Below are positions 5,540 through 13,096 of a stretch of DNA of 13,096 bases, piece by piece. A program made the position numbers and the translations under genes. The notes below the pieces were generated by a model. The model was not told the DNA's origin. It did not search any database and was given only the letters and a program-made list of their open reading frames with translations. Source of the DNA: JAAZHK01 sp964536075 (GTDB taxonomy: Bacteria; Bacillota_I; Bacilli_A; RF39; UBA660); NCBI GenBank assembly GCA_964536075.1, contig CAZHWO010000023.1, positions 1 to 13,096 of the forward strand, read 5' to 3'. Every line of letters starts with the position of its first letter. Position 1 is the stretch's first letter.

Positions 5540-8500
5540 CACGATTATTTGATAATCATCCTCTTGAATTTGACCGGCAAAACTACTTTTTTCTAGATTG
5601 TCAAATGTAGCTAAAAGTTCCTTAGCTAGTAACTCTTTATTACTATCTAAAATAGCTTTTATAGAAGCATTATCTGTTTCAAAGTTAATGACAATACGAT
5701 CAGAAACATTAAAATTAGCTTCTTTTCTAAATACCTGACATTGTCTAATAATATCTCTTAAGATACCTTCTTTTTTAAGCTCCATAGTTATATTCGTATC
5801 TATAGCAACTTCAATATTATCTTGATGCGTTAAAGAAATATTTTCTTTTTCTCTAAAAGTTATAGTGAAGATTTCTTTAGGTAGTTCTTGTTCATAACCT
5901 TTTAGTTTAACCAAACTATTTTCTTTAAGACTATTCATAAGTAATTGCCTTTCCTCTTTTGATAAATCATTAATTAAGTCTTTGACTTTATTAACATCAC
6001 CTTTTAGGATAGCGCCCGCTTCTTTAAAATTAAGAACAACATAGTTTTCTTGTAGCTCTTCAAAATCATCAAGTATAACTAGTTCTTTGACATTTAATTC
6101 GCTTAAAATAATATCTTTATATTCTCCCAGATTAATCTTCTTGGCTTTTAGATATAATTTGGCCAAGGGCTGACGCACCTTTATTTGTTTATCATTACGA
6201 ATTTGTAATCCTAAAGTAATAATGGTGCGAATATAATCTGTTTTATTAATAATATCATCGTTAATAGTTAGGTTACTAACATTGGGCCAAGTACTTAAAT
6301 GGATCGATTCTTCTGTTAAATGATCATACTCTTTAATAATATGTTGCCATATATATTCTGTTATAAAAGGTACAATCGGAGCCATAATTTGCGAGCCTTT
6401 TTTAATGGCATTAAATAAAACATAGTAGGCATTTTTCTTGTCAAAATCATCTTCACTTTTCCAAAATCTACGGCGATTAATCCGAATATAAAAATTACTT
6501 ACCTCATCATTAAATTTATCAAATAAATCACATACTAATTTCGTATCATGATCTTCCATAGCCAAAGTAGCTCTGTTAACAAAATTATCCGTAATTTTGA
6601 TTAACCATTTATCCGTTATATTTAAATCACAAAGCTCTGGTTCATAATTAGCTAAATCAATCTTATCAATTGAAGCATAGGTATTAAAGAACACACTCAT
6701 GTTAAAATAAGCCATTAATTTTTTCTTCGCTTCTTCTAACATATTAAAACCAAAGCGTACATCATTAATTGGTTTTGTCGCTAAATAAGTAAGCCTAATC
6801 GCATCAGCACCGGAAGATGCCGCTACATCATTAAAAGTTAAACCATTTTTATCTGACTTCGAGAATTTACTACCATCTTCCTTAACCACCATACTAGTTG
6901 TACCAATTGACTCATAAGGAGCACAACCTTCTAAAACCGTACTCATAAATAGTAAAGAATAAAACCATAATCTAATTTGTTCATTACCCTCAACCACATA
7001 TTCTGCGGGAAAATATTCCTGCCAATATTCATGATCAGTAAAATATTTTAAAGTGGAAAAAGGTACGATACCGGCATCTAACCAAACATCCCCTACTTGC
7101 GGAATGCGGGATACCACTTTACCACATGCGGGACAGTTAATTCTAACTTCATCAATCCATGGTCGGTGCAATTCCTTTAATTGATCGACAACTTTTTGAT
7201 CAATCGCTTTCTCTCTTAGTTCGTCTTTTGACCCAATGACTTCTAAATGACCACATTCACATAAATAAAAGGGTAATGGCAAACCATAAAATCGTCTTCG
7301 AGAAATATTCCAATCCCCCATATTCTGTAACCAGTCATGCATTCTTTTACCTTGATATTCTGGATTATAAGTAACTTTAGCCGCATTGTTGATTAATTCA
7401 TCACGAATTACATCAACATCAATGGCCCACTCTTCGACTAATCTAAATAAAATATCTTCTTTACAACGCCAGCAGAAAGGATAACTGTGCTTTATTTTAT
7501 GGACCAGAAATAATTTATGACGTCTTTGTAATTCTTCAAAAATTTCATCATTAACTTCTTTCGCTTGTTTACCAGACAAGAAGCCAAAGCCTTCTAAAAT
7601 CGTCCCATTTTCATCTATCGGCATAATTTTAGCTAACCCTAATTTTTCACCTAGTTCAAAGTCTTCAGCTCCACACCCAGGAGCAATATGAACAATCCCT
7701 GAACCATCCTCACTTGACACTTCATCCCATAAAATAATGTTATGATTGACATCTTTTTGAGCGTCAAATTCTGGAAAACAAGTTTCAAAGCTTTTACCCT
7801 CTAAATCGGATCCTTTAAAATTAGCAAGAATATCTCCTTCACTCTTAAATCTTTTAATGAAGACATCCTGACATAGTAATATTTTATCTTCTTCATTAGG
7901 CATTTTAACCACGACATAATCAAAATCAGGGTTAACCGCTAAAGCTACATTGGAACTTAACGTCCAAGGCGTTGTTGTCCACACTAAAGCTTTATAATCC
8001 TCACCAATCACTGGTAGTTTAAGGAAAACTGCTTGATGTTCGACATCATGATAAGAGCCTGACATTTCATGTTCGGATAAACTCGTACCACATCTGATAC
8101 ACCAAGGCATCGGTTTATAGGTTTGTTTAATCATTTTTTTCGCATGACACTTCTTTAAAAAATACCAAATAGAAGTAATGTTTTCATCAGTTAAAGTATA
8201 ATAGGAATTATCCCAGTCCATCCATTGACCTAATCTTTTCGATTGCTCCGTAATAATGCCGGCATATTTTCGAACGCGTGCCACACAAGCTTTTGTAAAA
8301 TTATCTAGACCATAATCTTCAATATCTTTTTTCGTTTTAAAACCTAGGTCCTTCTCTACTTCTACTTCGACCCACAATCCTTGACCATCAAAGCCATTAC
8401 GATAATGAGAAGTATAACCATTCATAGCTTTATATCTTAAGAAACAGTCTTTTACACTTCTTCCCCAGGCATGATGGATACCCATTTGATTATTAGCGGT

Positions 8501-8644
8501 TATTGGTCCATCAATAAAACGATATTTTAACCCATCTTTATTTTTAGCTAGTAATTTGGTAAAAATATTCTCTTCTTCCCAATATTTTAATATTTCTTTC
8601 TCATTATTAACAAAATCATAGTTTGTTCCCATTTTTTTATTCAT
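5519..8644 (-). CDS. ileS: Isoleucyl-tRNA synthetase with GIHH-type signature (IleS2-like)
   Basis: Charges tRNA-Ile in the cytoplasm. 1041 residues from the ATG at 8644, which has GGAGGG 6 bases upstream. An in-frame ATG at 8671 lies inside the T-box terminator and is rejected. The HIGH motif is rearranged to GIHH (55-58, within GPITANNQMGIHHAWG). The second signature is KFSKS (593-597). The editing domain shows WTTTPWTL (222-229) and a GSGIVHIAPG-type loop (about 314-323). Zinc-knuckle pairs are CIRC (182-185), CWRC (391-394) and CEC/CPAC (462-507). The anticodon-binding and C-terminal domains follow. The HxGH-to-GxHH swap is known from IleS2 enzymes highly resistant to mupirocin, so resistance is plausible here. 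No second ileS is seen in this window. A T-box leader upstream controls it, and it is a single-gene unit. Confidence 0.95.
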   Translation of the reverse strand: MNKKMGTNYDFVNNEKEILKYWEEENIFTKLLAKNKDGLKYRFIDGPITANNQMGIHHAWGRSVKDCFLRYKAMNGYTSHYRNGFDGQGLWVEVEVEKDLGFKTKKDIEDYGLDNFTKACVARVRKYAGIITEQSKRLGQWMDWDNSYYTLTDENITSIWYFLKKCHAKKMIKQTYKPMPWCIRCGTSLSEHEMSGSYHDVEHQAVFLKLPVIGEDYKALVWTTTPWTLSSNVALAVNPDFDYVVVKMPNEEDKILLCQDVFIKRFKSEGDILANFKGSDLEGKSFETCFPEFDAQKDVNHNIILWDEVSSEDGSGIVHIAPGCGAEDFELGEKLGLAKIMPIDENGTILEGFGFLSGKQAKEVNDEIFEELQRRHKLFLVHKIKHSYPFCWRCKEDILFRLVEEWAIDVDVIRDELINNAAKVTYNPEYQGKRMHDWLQNMGDWNISRRRFYGLPLPFYLCECGHLEVIGSKDELREKAIDQKVVDQLKELHRPWIDEVRINCPACGKVVSRIPQVGDVWLDAGIVPFSTLKYFTDHEYWQEYFPAEYVVEGNEQIRLWFYSLLFMSTVLEGCAPYESIGTTSMVVKEDGSKFSKSDKNGLTFNDVAASSGADAIRLTYLATKPINDVRFGFNMLEEAKKKLMAYFNMSVFFNTYASIDKIDLANYEPELCDLNITDKWLIKITDNFVNRATLAMEDHDTKLVCDLFDKFNDEVSNFYIRINRRRFWKSEDDFDKKNAYYVLFNAIKKGSQIMAPIVPFITEYIWQHIIKEYDHLTEESIHLSTWPNVSNLTINDDIINKTDYIRTIITLGLQIRNDKQIKVRQPLAKLYLKAKKINLGEYKDIILSELNVKELVILDDFEELQENYVVLNFKEAGAILKGDVNKVKDLINDLSKEERQLLMNSLKENSLVKLKGYEQELPKEIFTITFREKENISLTHQDNIEVAIDTNITMELKKEGILRDIIRQCQVFRKEANFNVSDRIVINFETDNASIKAILDSNKELLAKELLATFDNLEKSSFAGQIQEDDYQIIVKMSILD

Positions 8645-8655
8645 CTTATCCCTCC

Positions 8656-8689
8656 AAAAAAAAGACCTCATCCTCTAAGGACGAAATCT
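8656..8689 (-). terminator. T-box attenuator hairpin before ileS
   Basis: A 12-bp stem with two to three G-U pairs, arms 8663-8674 and 8678-8689 around a 3-base loop, followed by eight T on the minus strand. The ileS Shine-Dalgarno starts immediately after. It forms when tRNA-Ile is charged, cutting transcription. Confidence 0.88.
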
Positions 8690-8882
8690 TTCGCGGTACC
8701 ACCTTAATTTATGGTATAATTACCATACACTTAATACTATAACGCGTTACCGTTTTTATCTTATCCATAAAACCAAATGGCAGTGATTTTAATTAAATTA
8801 CTTAATCGCTTAAATCGCACCGTTACCTAAGCTCTCTCATATTGTTCATTTAATTACGTCTTCCATATCTGTTTTTTATATG
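8656..8882 (-). promoter_or_regulatory. T-box riboswitch, tRNA-Ile specific (ATC specifier)
   Basis: The conserved T-box sequence GGTGGTACCGCG is at 8692-8703. Its TGGT can pair with the ACCA end of uncharged tRNA-Ile. The distal stem I carries AGAGAG and GGTGCGA elements. The likely specifier is ATC followed by A (8785-8787, within AAAATCACTG), an Ile codon that matches the gene downstream. A short stem III (arms of ATGGTA type, about 8711-8730) precedes the antiterminator, which pairs AAGG with CCTT in competition with the terminator. Confidence 0.92.
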
Positions 8883-8888
8883 CTTGTT

Positions 8889-8917
8889 AGTATAACATAA
8901 CTGTTATTTTAAATCAA
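8889..8917 (-). promoter_or_regulatory. Promoter of the ileS T-box leader, inside the divIVA 3' end
   Basis: TTGATT (8912-8917), 17-base spacer, TATACT (8889-8894) with TGT before it. The -35 lies within the last codons of divIVA. Transcription would start near 8882. Confidence 0.75.
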
Positions 8918-9335
8918 GTATTTCTATTTCTTCCACCACGACTAATTGTTGTTCAATAATCGATTTCAATTTTTTCTTGAATATTCGCATATTTCTTTCT
9001 AAAGTTTCCTGATTCATTTCTAATCTCTCGGTTTTTATTAAAGCTTCATTAACAATTCTTGAAGCGTTTTTCCTAGCTTCATCAATAATCAAATTAGCTT
9101 CATCACTAGCTAATCGTTTCATATTATCACTAGTTACTTGCGCTTGATATATGGCTTTCTTCAAAGTATCTTCTATATTCTTATAATATGAAAGTTCATG
9201 ATTTAGGTTATCAAGTTCTTTTTTTTGACCTTCAATTTTCTTAATCATTACCTCTGTTTGGGTAATAACTTCTTCGACAAATTGATTAACTTGATAAGGA
9301 TTATAACCATTTGCGACAATACTAAATTTATCCAT
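8904..9335 (-). CDS. divIVA: DivIVA-family coiled-coil cell division/polarity protein
   Basis: A 143-residue cytoplasmic scaffold of the DivIVA/GpsB family, which gathers at curved membrane (septum, poles) and recruits other proteins. The N-terminal motif F-x3-NGYNPYQVNQFVEEV (residues 4-22) is the lipid-binding and dimerising region. The rest is a long, charged coiled coil (about 25-135) with an Ala-rich middle (DEARKNASRIVNEA) seen in these proteins. I start at the ATG at 9335, 5 bases after GAGGTGA; the GTG at 9344 is part of that ribosome binding site. It lies 29 bases after sepF with no promoter between, so the two form an operon. This matches the ylm-type division cluster of Bacillota, reduced to sepF and divIVA. 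Confidence 0.92.
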   Translation of the reverse strand: MDKFSIVANGYNPYQVNQFVEEVITQTEVMIKKIEGQKKELDNLNHELSYYKNIEDTLKKAIYQAQVTSDNMKRLASDEANLIIDEARKNASRIVNEALIKTERLEMNQETLERNMRIFKKKLKSIIEQQLVVVEEIEILDLK

Positions 9336-9364
9336 ATTCTTCACCTCAATTAGGAAAGATTATC

Positions 9365-9787
9365 TTAAAAATCAAATTCGTCTTCGTCTTTTTCTTTAAT
9401 TTTCTTGGATGTTTTGACATCTGTTTCATTAGATATTTTACCTTCAACATTAATATTATTAGGAGTACATAAGAAAATTCCGCCCCCTAGTTTTTGTAAA
9501 CTTCCCCCAATAGCGTATAAAGTACCAGTTAAAAAATCAACAATTCTTTTGGCTTGATCGGGTGTTACTCTCTTTAAATTAACCACAACGGCATTCCTAT
9601 TTTTTAAATAATCCGCAATTTGCTGTGATTCTGAATAAGCCCGCGGTTCTAAAAGCATCATCTTATTACCGGTCATAGAAGTTTCTTTAAACCCATCTTT
9701 AGTTTCATAATATTCATCTTCCATTTTATTAGGTTCCTTTTCATCTTCATCATTACCAAATATTTTTTTTATTTTATCAAAAGCCAT
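9365..9787 (-). CDS. sepF: SepF, FtsZ-binding division protein
   Basis: A 140-residue protein that bundles FtsZ filaments and anchors the Z-ring to the membrane. The N-terminus MAFDKIKKIFG can form the short amphipathic membrane helix. An acidic linker follows (12-40). The SepF core (about 43-115) shows LEPRAYSESQQIADYLKNRN and VVVNLKRVTPDQAKRIVDFL, then TGTLYAIGGSLQKLGGGIFLCTP, all hallmark segments. The tail is charged. The ATG has AGGAGG 10 bases upstream. A promoter lies immediately upstream, overlapping the end of the HerA gene region. It is co-transcribed with divIVA. Confidence 0.95.
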   Translation of the reverse strand: MAFDKIKKIFGNDEDEKEPNKMEDEYYETKDGFKETSMTGNKMMLLEPRAYSESQQIADYLKNRNAVVVNLKRVTPDQAKRIVDFLTGTLYAIGGSLQKLGGGIFLCTPNNINVEGKISNETDVKTSKKIKEKDEDEFDF

Positions 9788-9816
9788 GTTTTCTTATCCT
9801 CCTATAACATATCTAT

Positions 9817-9845
9817 ATTTTATCACTTACTAAAATAAATATCAA
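9817..9845 (-). promoter_or_regulatory. Promoter of the sepF-divIVA operon
   Basis: TTGATA (9840-9845), 17-base spacer, TAAAAT (9817-9822) preceded by TGA. The start of transcription would fall about 25 bases before the sepF ATG. No terminator for the upstream HerA gene is visible, so read-through is possible. Confidence 0.7.
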
Positions 9846-9847
9846 CA

Positions 9848-11611
9848 TTAATTAAACCAAGAATTAACTATATCAGCATTATTACTTAAAGGTTCCGGAT
9901 TAGGTTTATCTAATTTAATAGCTATCGGTACCTTAAAAGCATTACCAAACGCCATACAATTCCCCGGTTGTAATGATTTAATTACTTTAACTAGCTCTTC
10001 ACTAATATTAGGTAACATCTCTGATACATATAATAGATCTTTGGGATGTAGCATACGAAAGACTAAAAAATTACTACATTGCGAAATACAGGTATCACTT
10101 AGCTCTGACGGTCTTTGGGTAATTAAACCTAATAGTAATCCATATTTACGCCCTTCTTTGGTAATTCGCTCAAAAATATTATACCCTAATAAATGATTAT
10201 CCAGATCATTTTGAACATAACGGTGAGCTTCTTCAATAATAATATGTATAGGTTGCGAACCTCTTATTGGTAAAGATACCTCGTATTCTAATAGCATCTT
10301 CGAAATAATCTTCGTCATTACTTTCGCAATTCGATCGTCCACATAGTTAATATTAAAATTAACAATTTGAGCCCACATATTCCCATTAATGGTTCGTAGA
10401 TTATTAACATACGTCTTCTTATCAACAATTTCTGGATAATCAAAGAAAGTACTAATATTACTATTAACTAAAGAATGAAGTCTCACTAATAAGGTATTAG
10501 CATAATCAAAAACTTTATCGCTCTTTAAAATCCCCTCGGAAATAAGCGCAAACTCCATGGCATTCTCTAAATCTTTTAAACTATATTGAAAATTCTCATC
10601 CGGCATATTTAATTCATATTCCGGTAAGACAAATTGGGATAAAAATTCAATAATTCTTTCCATCTCTTGAATCTTACCTTGATCATCAACATATAATAAT
10701 TGTTTTAACGGACGATTATAGCCTGGTTGCACAATAATCGTATTTAAACTTAATTCTTCGGTGTTAAATTTACTTAAAATGGCTGTTACTTGATCACGAA
10801 TCTTACCCGAAGCTGTCCCACTTAATAAAATATCTAAAATAGCGCGCGAAATAATATCATTTTTATAACTAGTTACTTCACCATTATAGTTAGTTAAAAC
10901 AGTTACTAAACGTAAAGCCTTTTCAATAATAGGTAATTGCGCATGTTCACTGGCTCCTAATAATAAAGCCAAATCATCAATATCTAAAAGCCATACGGGA
11001 ATCTTTAGTATTTCTCCTTCTGGATTAACTAAGTTTGTCGTATATGCTTTGTAATTTAGCGATGGTGAAACATCAGTAATTCCTTTTAAAGCATTATGAT
11101 ATTCACCGTAAGCATCAAAAATAAAGAAACTCGATTTATTTGGGGGATTCTTACTGGTTAAAAAGATATTTTGTAAAATCCTGGCAACAGAGAAACTTTT
11201 CCCTGATCCGGTATTACCAATAATAGCAAAATGATTACTGAAAAAATTATTAATATTAACATTAATTTTGTAACCATTATAAACCGTGGAACCACCTAAA
11301 TATATCTCACGATTATCAGCAATTATCTGATTACCAAGAATTTGGGATAATTCCATCGAATTAATAATACGGACTACTGATTTAAAGGATGGTTTAACAA
11401 TACTGCCCGGAATAAAAAGGTTATTATCTAAACTACCAACAATACTTATCTTAGCCGTATCTCCAGCAATATCTAATATCTCACCAACAATTTTTTTATC
11501 ATTATCTTCAAAAATAACATGAACATTAATTAAATTGGCTTGATTAGCAATATCAATACTTAATTTAACAGAAACAATATTTTTTTCAATCGCAATTATT
11601 TTACCTATCAT
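9848..11611 (-). CDS. HerA-like (DUF87) hexameric ATPase
   Basis: 587 residues from the ATG at 11611. An N-terminal beta-barrel region (1-110, MIGKIIAIEKNIVSVKL and VGEILDIAG) resembles the HAS barrel of HerA. Walker A is GNTGSGKS (132-139) and Walker B is HIIIEEAHRY (456-465). The ERITKEGRKYG and LITQRPSEL segments near 480-503 carry the expected arginine finger and glutamine sensor. HerA proteins are FtsK-like hexameric DNA translocases. In bacteria they often act with a nuclease or effector in anti-phage defence, though some are chromosomal genes of unknown role. No NurA, SIR2 or DUF4297 partner is seen; the only neighbour upstream is an unrecognised protein with its own terminator. An in-frame start at 11791 is rejected because it lies inside the neighbouring gene, upstream of this gene's promoter. 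The ribosome binding site is weak. Confidence 0.88.
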   Translation of the reverse strand: MIGKIIAIEKNIVSVKLSIDIANQANLINVHVIFEDNDKKIVGEILDIAGDTAKISIVGSLDNNLFIPGSIVKPSFKSVVRIINSMELSQILGNQIIADNREIYLGGSTVYNGYKINVNINNFFSNHFAIIGNTGSGKSFSVARILQNIFLTSKNPPNKSSFFIFDAYGEYHNALKGITDVSPSLNYKAYTTNLVNPEGEILKIPVWLLDIDDLALLLGASEHAQLPIIEKALRLVTVLTNYNGEVTSYKNDIISRAILDILLSGTASGKIRDQVTAILSKFNTEELSLNTIIVQPGYNRPLKQLLYVDDQGKIQEMERIIEFLSQFVLPEYELNMPDENFQYSLKDLENAMEFALISEGILKSDKVFDYANTLLVRLHSLVNSNISTFFDYPEIVDKKTYVNNLRTINGNMWAQIVNFNINYVDDRIAKVMTKIISKMLLEYEVSLPIRGSQPIHIIIEEAHRYVQNDLDNHLLGYNIFERITKEGRKYGLLLGLITQRPSELSDTCISQCSNFLVFRMLHPKDLLYVSEMLPNISEELVKVIKSLQPGNCMAFGNAFKVPIAIKLDKPNPEPLSNNADIVNSWFN

Positions 11612-11642
11612 TATCTTCGCCCACTTTTCTATTCTAAAGATA

Positions 11643-11671
11643 ATTATAGCAAGAAAAATTAAATTATTCAA
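11643..11671 (-). promoter_or_regulatory. Consensus promoter of the HerA-like gene
   Basis: TTGAAT (11666-11671), 17-base spacer, TATAAT (11643-11648) with TGC just before. The leader would be about 25 bases. This promoter rules out the longer HerA reading frame, whose start would lie upstream of it. Confidence 0.8.
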
Positions 11672-11674
11672 TAG

Positions 11675-11695
11675 AAAAAACCAGTAAACTGGTTT
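11675..11695 (-). terminator. Rho-independent terminator overlapping the stop of the 363-aa gene
   Basis: A perfect 7-bp hairpin (AAACCAG / CTGGTTT, loop TTTA) at 11678-11695, followed by T-run on the minus strand. Its first bases are within or adjacent to the TAA stop. It lies just before the HerA promoter. Confidence 0.8.
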
Positions 11696-12785
11696 AATTA
11701 ATTCGGTATTGCTGATCAAGCGAAATAACCTTTTGCTTAGCCCGATCATCTTTAACTTGACCAAACGAAGCCATAACCGCTTTCTGACCAAGCGAATCTC
11801 CTTTATGTAGGACTAAATACTCACTTTTCAAAGTATAATCAGTAACATTATTTTTAATAGTAGCTATTCTATCATCATCCAAGATTGATAACGCCGACCT
11901 TAACAAGCACTGTCTGGCAATAGCCATAGCGCCTCTTTTTGGTTTCTTAAAATCTAAATCGTTGGTATTTAATAACTCCACCACTTGGTAATTGGCTTCT
12001 GGATAGGCAAACAGATTTTTTATTTCTTCAAATATTAGCGGATTAATACCCATTAAATCAAAGATAAACTTCGAACCAAAGTAAACATCATCAGAAACAG
12101 TAAAACTATTGGCTAGTAAATCACGTTCAATCTCGGTGCTAATTAAAGCTAAATTATATTTAATAATGGTTAAATCATTCCAGTAATTACTATATTTAAT
12201 ATCCTTTTTATATTCTTCCATTAAATATAAAAACATATGGAGAAAATCTCTTTCAACAGTTCTTTGAATCTTATTGTTTTTCTCAGTATCTTTATTAATA
12301 CTATTAAAAATATTTTCAGCACTTTCTTCACCTGTTAAACTTTTAATAATTCCCATAATTGGTTCAGGAATATCATCTTCAGATATAGTAAAACTATTAA
12401 ATAAAGAATTCGTCAATTTAGACAAAACTCTGCGGTAAATCATGTTATCGCTTGATTCAAATAAGAATAAATCATTTTTACTAGCTCGACTAAGACTTAT
12501 CTTCCGAAAAAGTTTTAAATCAGTCATTGAAGCTTCTTGAGATAGCATGTAGTTTATTAATTCCCCAAGCTTGTCCTCCGTTAAATATGGATCTTTATAC
12601 TGTTTAGCCTCCTCATCCATATAAGGTTCTACACTTGTGAGTGTTTTTTTATATAAAGGACTATCTTTTTGTTCGTTGATTTCCAGGTAACATAAATGAT
12701 GGATCCCTTTTTCAATCATCATCGCTTGATAAATAAATTCATTAATTAAATCTGAATCACGGGAACTTAATTCTTTTATTAACAA
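11694..12785 (-). CDS. Unrecognised 363-aa soluble protein upstream of HerA
   Basis: I do not recognise this family. From the chosen start it has 363 residues, is largely alpha-helical by eye, has no signal peptide or membrane span, and is rich in Leu, Asn, Asp and Lys. Charged segments include EKNNKIQRTVERDFLHMF and KPKRGAMAIARQCLLRSAL (before a DDDR). I see no nuclease, kinase or helicase motif. The TTG at 12785 is preferred: it follows AAGGGGGTG by about 8 bases. The in-frame TTG at 12812 lies upstream of the predicted transcription start and has no ribosome binding site. The gene has its own promoter and terminator, so any link with the HerA-like ATPase rests on adjacency only. Confidence 0.8.
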   Translation of the reverse strand: MLIKELSSRDSDLINEFIYQAMMIEKGIHHLCYLEINEQKDSPLYKKTLTSVEPYMDEEAKQYKDPYLTEDKLGELINYMLSQEASMTDLKLFRKISLSRASKNDLFLFESSDNMIYRRVLSKLTNSLFNSFTISEDDIPEPIMGIIKSLTGEESAENIFNSINKDTEKNNKIQRTVERDFLHMFLYLMEEYKKDIKYSNYWNDLTIIKYNLALISTEIERDLLANSFTVSDDVYFGSKFIFDLMGINPLIFEEIKNLFAYPEANYQVVELLNTNDLDFKKPKRGAMAIARQCLLRSALSILDDDRIATIKNNVTDYTLKSEYLVLHKGDSLGQKAVMASFGQVKDDRAKQKVISLDQQYRIN

Positions 12786-12814
12786 AAGCCACACCCCCTT
12801 TTTAATTGTCAATT

Positions 12815-12843
12815 ATTATAACATATATTTTAGCATTTGAAAA
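12815..12843 (-). promoter_or_regulatory. Promoter of the 363-aa gene
   Basis: TATAAT (12815-12820) preceded by TGT, with a weaker -35 (TTTTCA, 12838-12843) at 17-base spacing. It lies directly after the tRNA terminator. Confidence 0.7.
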
Positions 12844-12857
12844 GTTTTTTTATCAAT

Positions 12858-12879
12858 TAAAAAATCCTTATAATAAGGA
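12858..12879 (-). terminator. Terminator of tRNA-Arg
   Basis: TCCTTA / TAAGGA hairpin (12865-12879) with a 3-base loop, followed by six T on the minus strand, 14 bases after the tRNA 3' end. Confidence 0.8.
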
Positions 12880-12892
12880 CTATTTTTCATTA

Positions 12893-12969
<77 letters not shown>

Positions 12970-12988
12970 ATCTACCGGACGTACATCC

Positions 12989-13017
12989 AGTATACTATAA
13001 TGTTCCAAATTATTCAA
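12989..13017 (-). promoter_or_regulatory. Promoter of tRNA-Arg
   Basis: TTGAAT (13012-13017), 17-base spacer, TATACT (12989-12994). The predicted transcription start leaves about a dozen bases before the mature tRNA. Confidence 0.75.
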
Positions 13018-13096
13018 GATTTTTTTTATTGATAACTTTGATTATAAATGGAAATATTAAGTGTCCGCACATTTCATTACCTAAACAATGTACTTT
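13018..13096. other. Right edge, ends of possible genes on either strand
   Basis: Two short open frames reach the edge. On the plus strand an ATG at 13048 opens MEILSVRTFHYLNNVL. The first ten residues faintly recall the start of cyanophycin-synthetase-like Mur ligases, but there is no ribosome binding site. On the minus strand a frame of 28 codons ends at a TAA at 13010-13012, overlapping the tRNA promoter; it could be the tail of a gene. The window is too short to choose. Confidence 0.2.

Noticed and set aside
8645..8671. Nine-residue N-terminal extension of IleS
   Set aside because: The codons fall in the T-box terminator and the Shine-Dalgarno sequence.
11612..11791. 60-residue N-terminal extension of the HerA-like protein, including a hydrophobic stretch
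   Set aside because: It overlaps the upstream gene, its terminator and the HerA promoter, and its start lies before the predicted transcription start.

Overview
The window is AT-rich and compactly packed, with almost every gene on the minus strand. It most resembles a low-GC Bacillota genome, possibly one of the small-genome Bacilli or Mollicutes-related gut lineages; this placement is inference. The cell has a peptidoglycan wall (MurE), Gram-positive division proteins (SepF, DivIVA), a T-box-controlled isoleucyl-tRNA synthetase and a wall-sorted surface protein. TGG encodes Trp and TGA ends the surface-protein gene, so the standard bacterial code fits better than the mycoplasma code.

Layout, read in the direction of minus-strand transcription (high to low coordinates). 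A tRNA-Arg(TCT) with its own promoter and terminator comes first. It is followed by an unrecognised 363-aa protein, then a HerA/DUF87-type ATPase, each with its own promoter. Next is a sepF-divIVA pair. The 3' end of divIVA contains the promoter of a T-box leader that feeds ileS. The ileS terminator overlaps its own stop codon. A surface protein (signal peptide, cadherin-like domain, NPKTG sorting signal) overlaps murE by a few codons.

The most interesting region is 553-3197, a compact class II bacteriocin locus. It has a C39-peptidase ABC transporter, two tiny double-glycine precursors (45 and 55 aa) and a 52-aa membrane peptide overlapping the second precursor. The locus ends at a strong terminator. 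Three points stand out. The transporter has no usable ATG/GTG/TTG upstream of its catalytic Cys: a perfectly spaced Shine-Dalgarno points to an ATC codon, and a routine caller would start at an internal ATG and drop the catalytic Cys. The 52-aa peptide lines up without gaps with the second precursor over K31-G37-R38-G41-T42-R45, suggesting an immunity peptide derived from, or mimicking, the bacteriocin. Both precursors carry GxxxG motifs, as two-peptide bacteriocins do.

The IleS has the HIGH motif rearranged to GIHH, the signature reported for mupirocin-hyper-resistant IleS2 enzymes. The left end holds a DUF1292 (YrzB-type) gene and the start of an unrecognised gene. No CRISPR array, insertion sequence or phage gene was seen.
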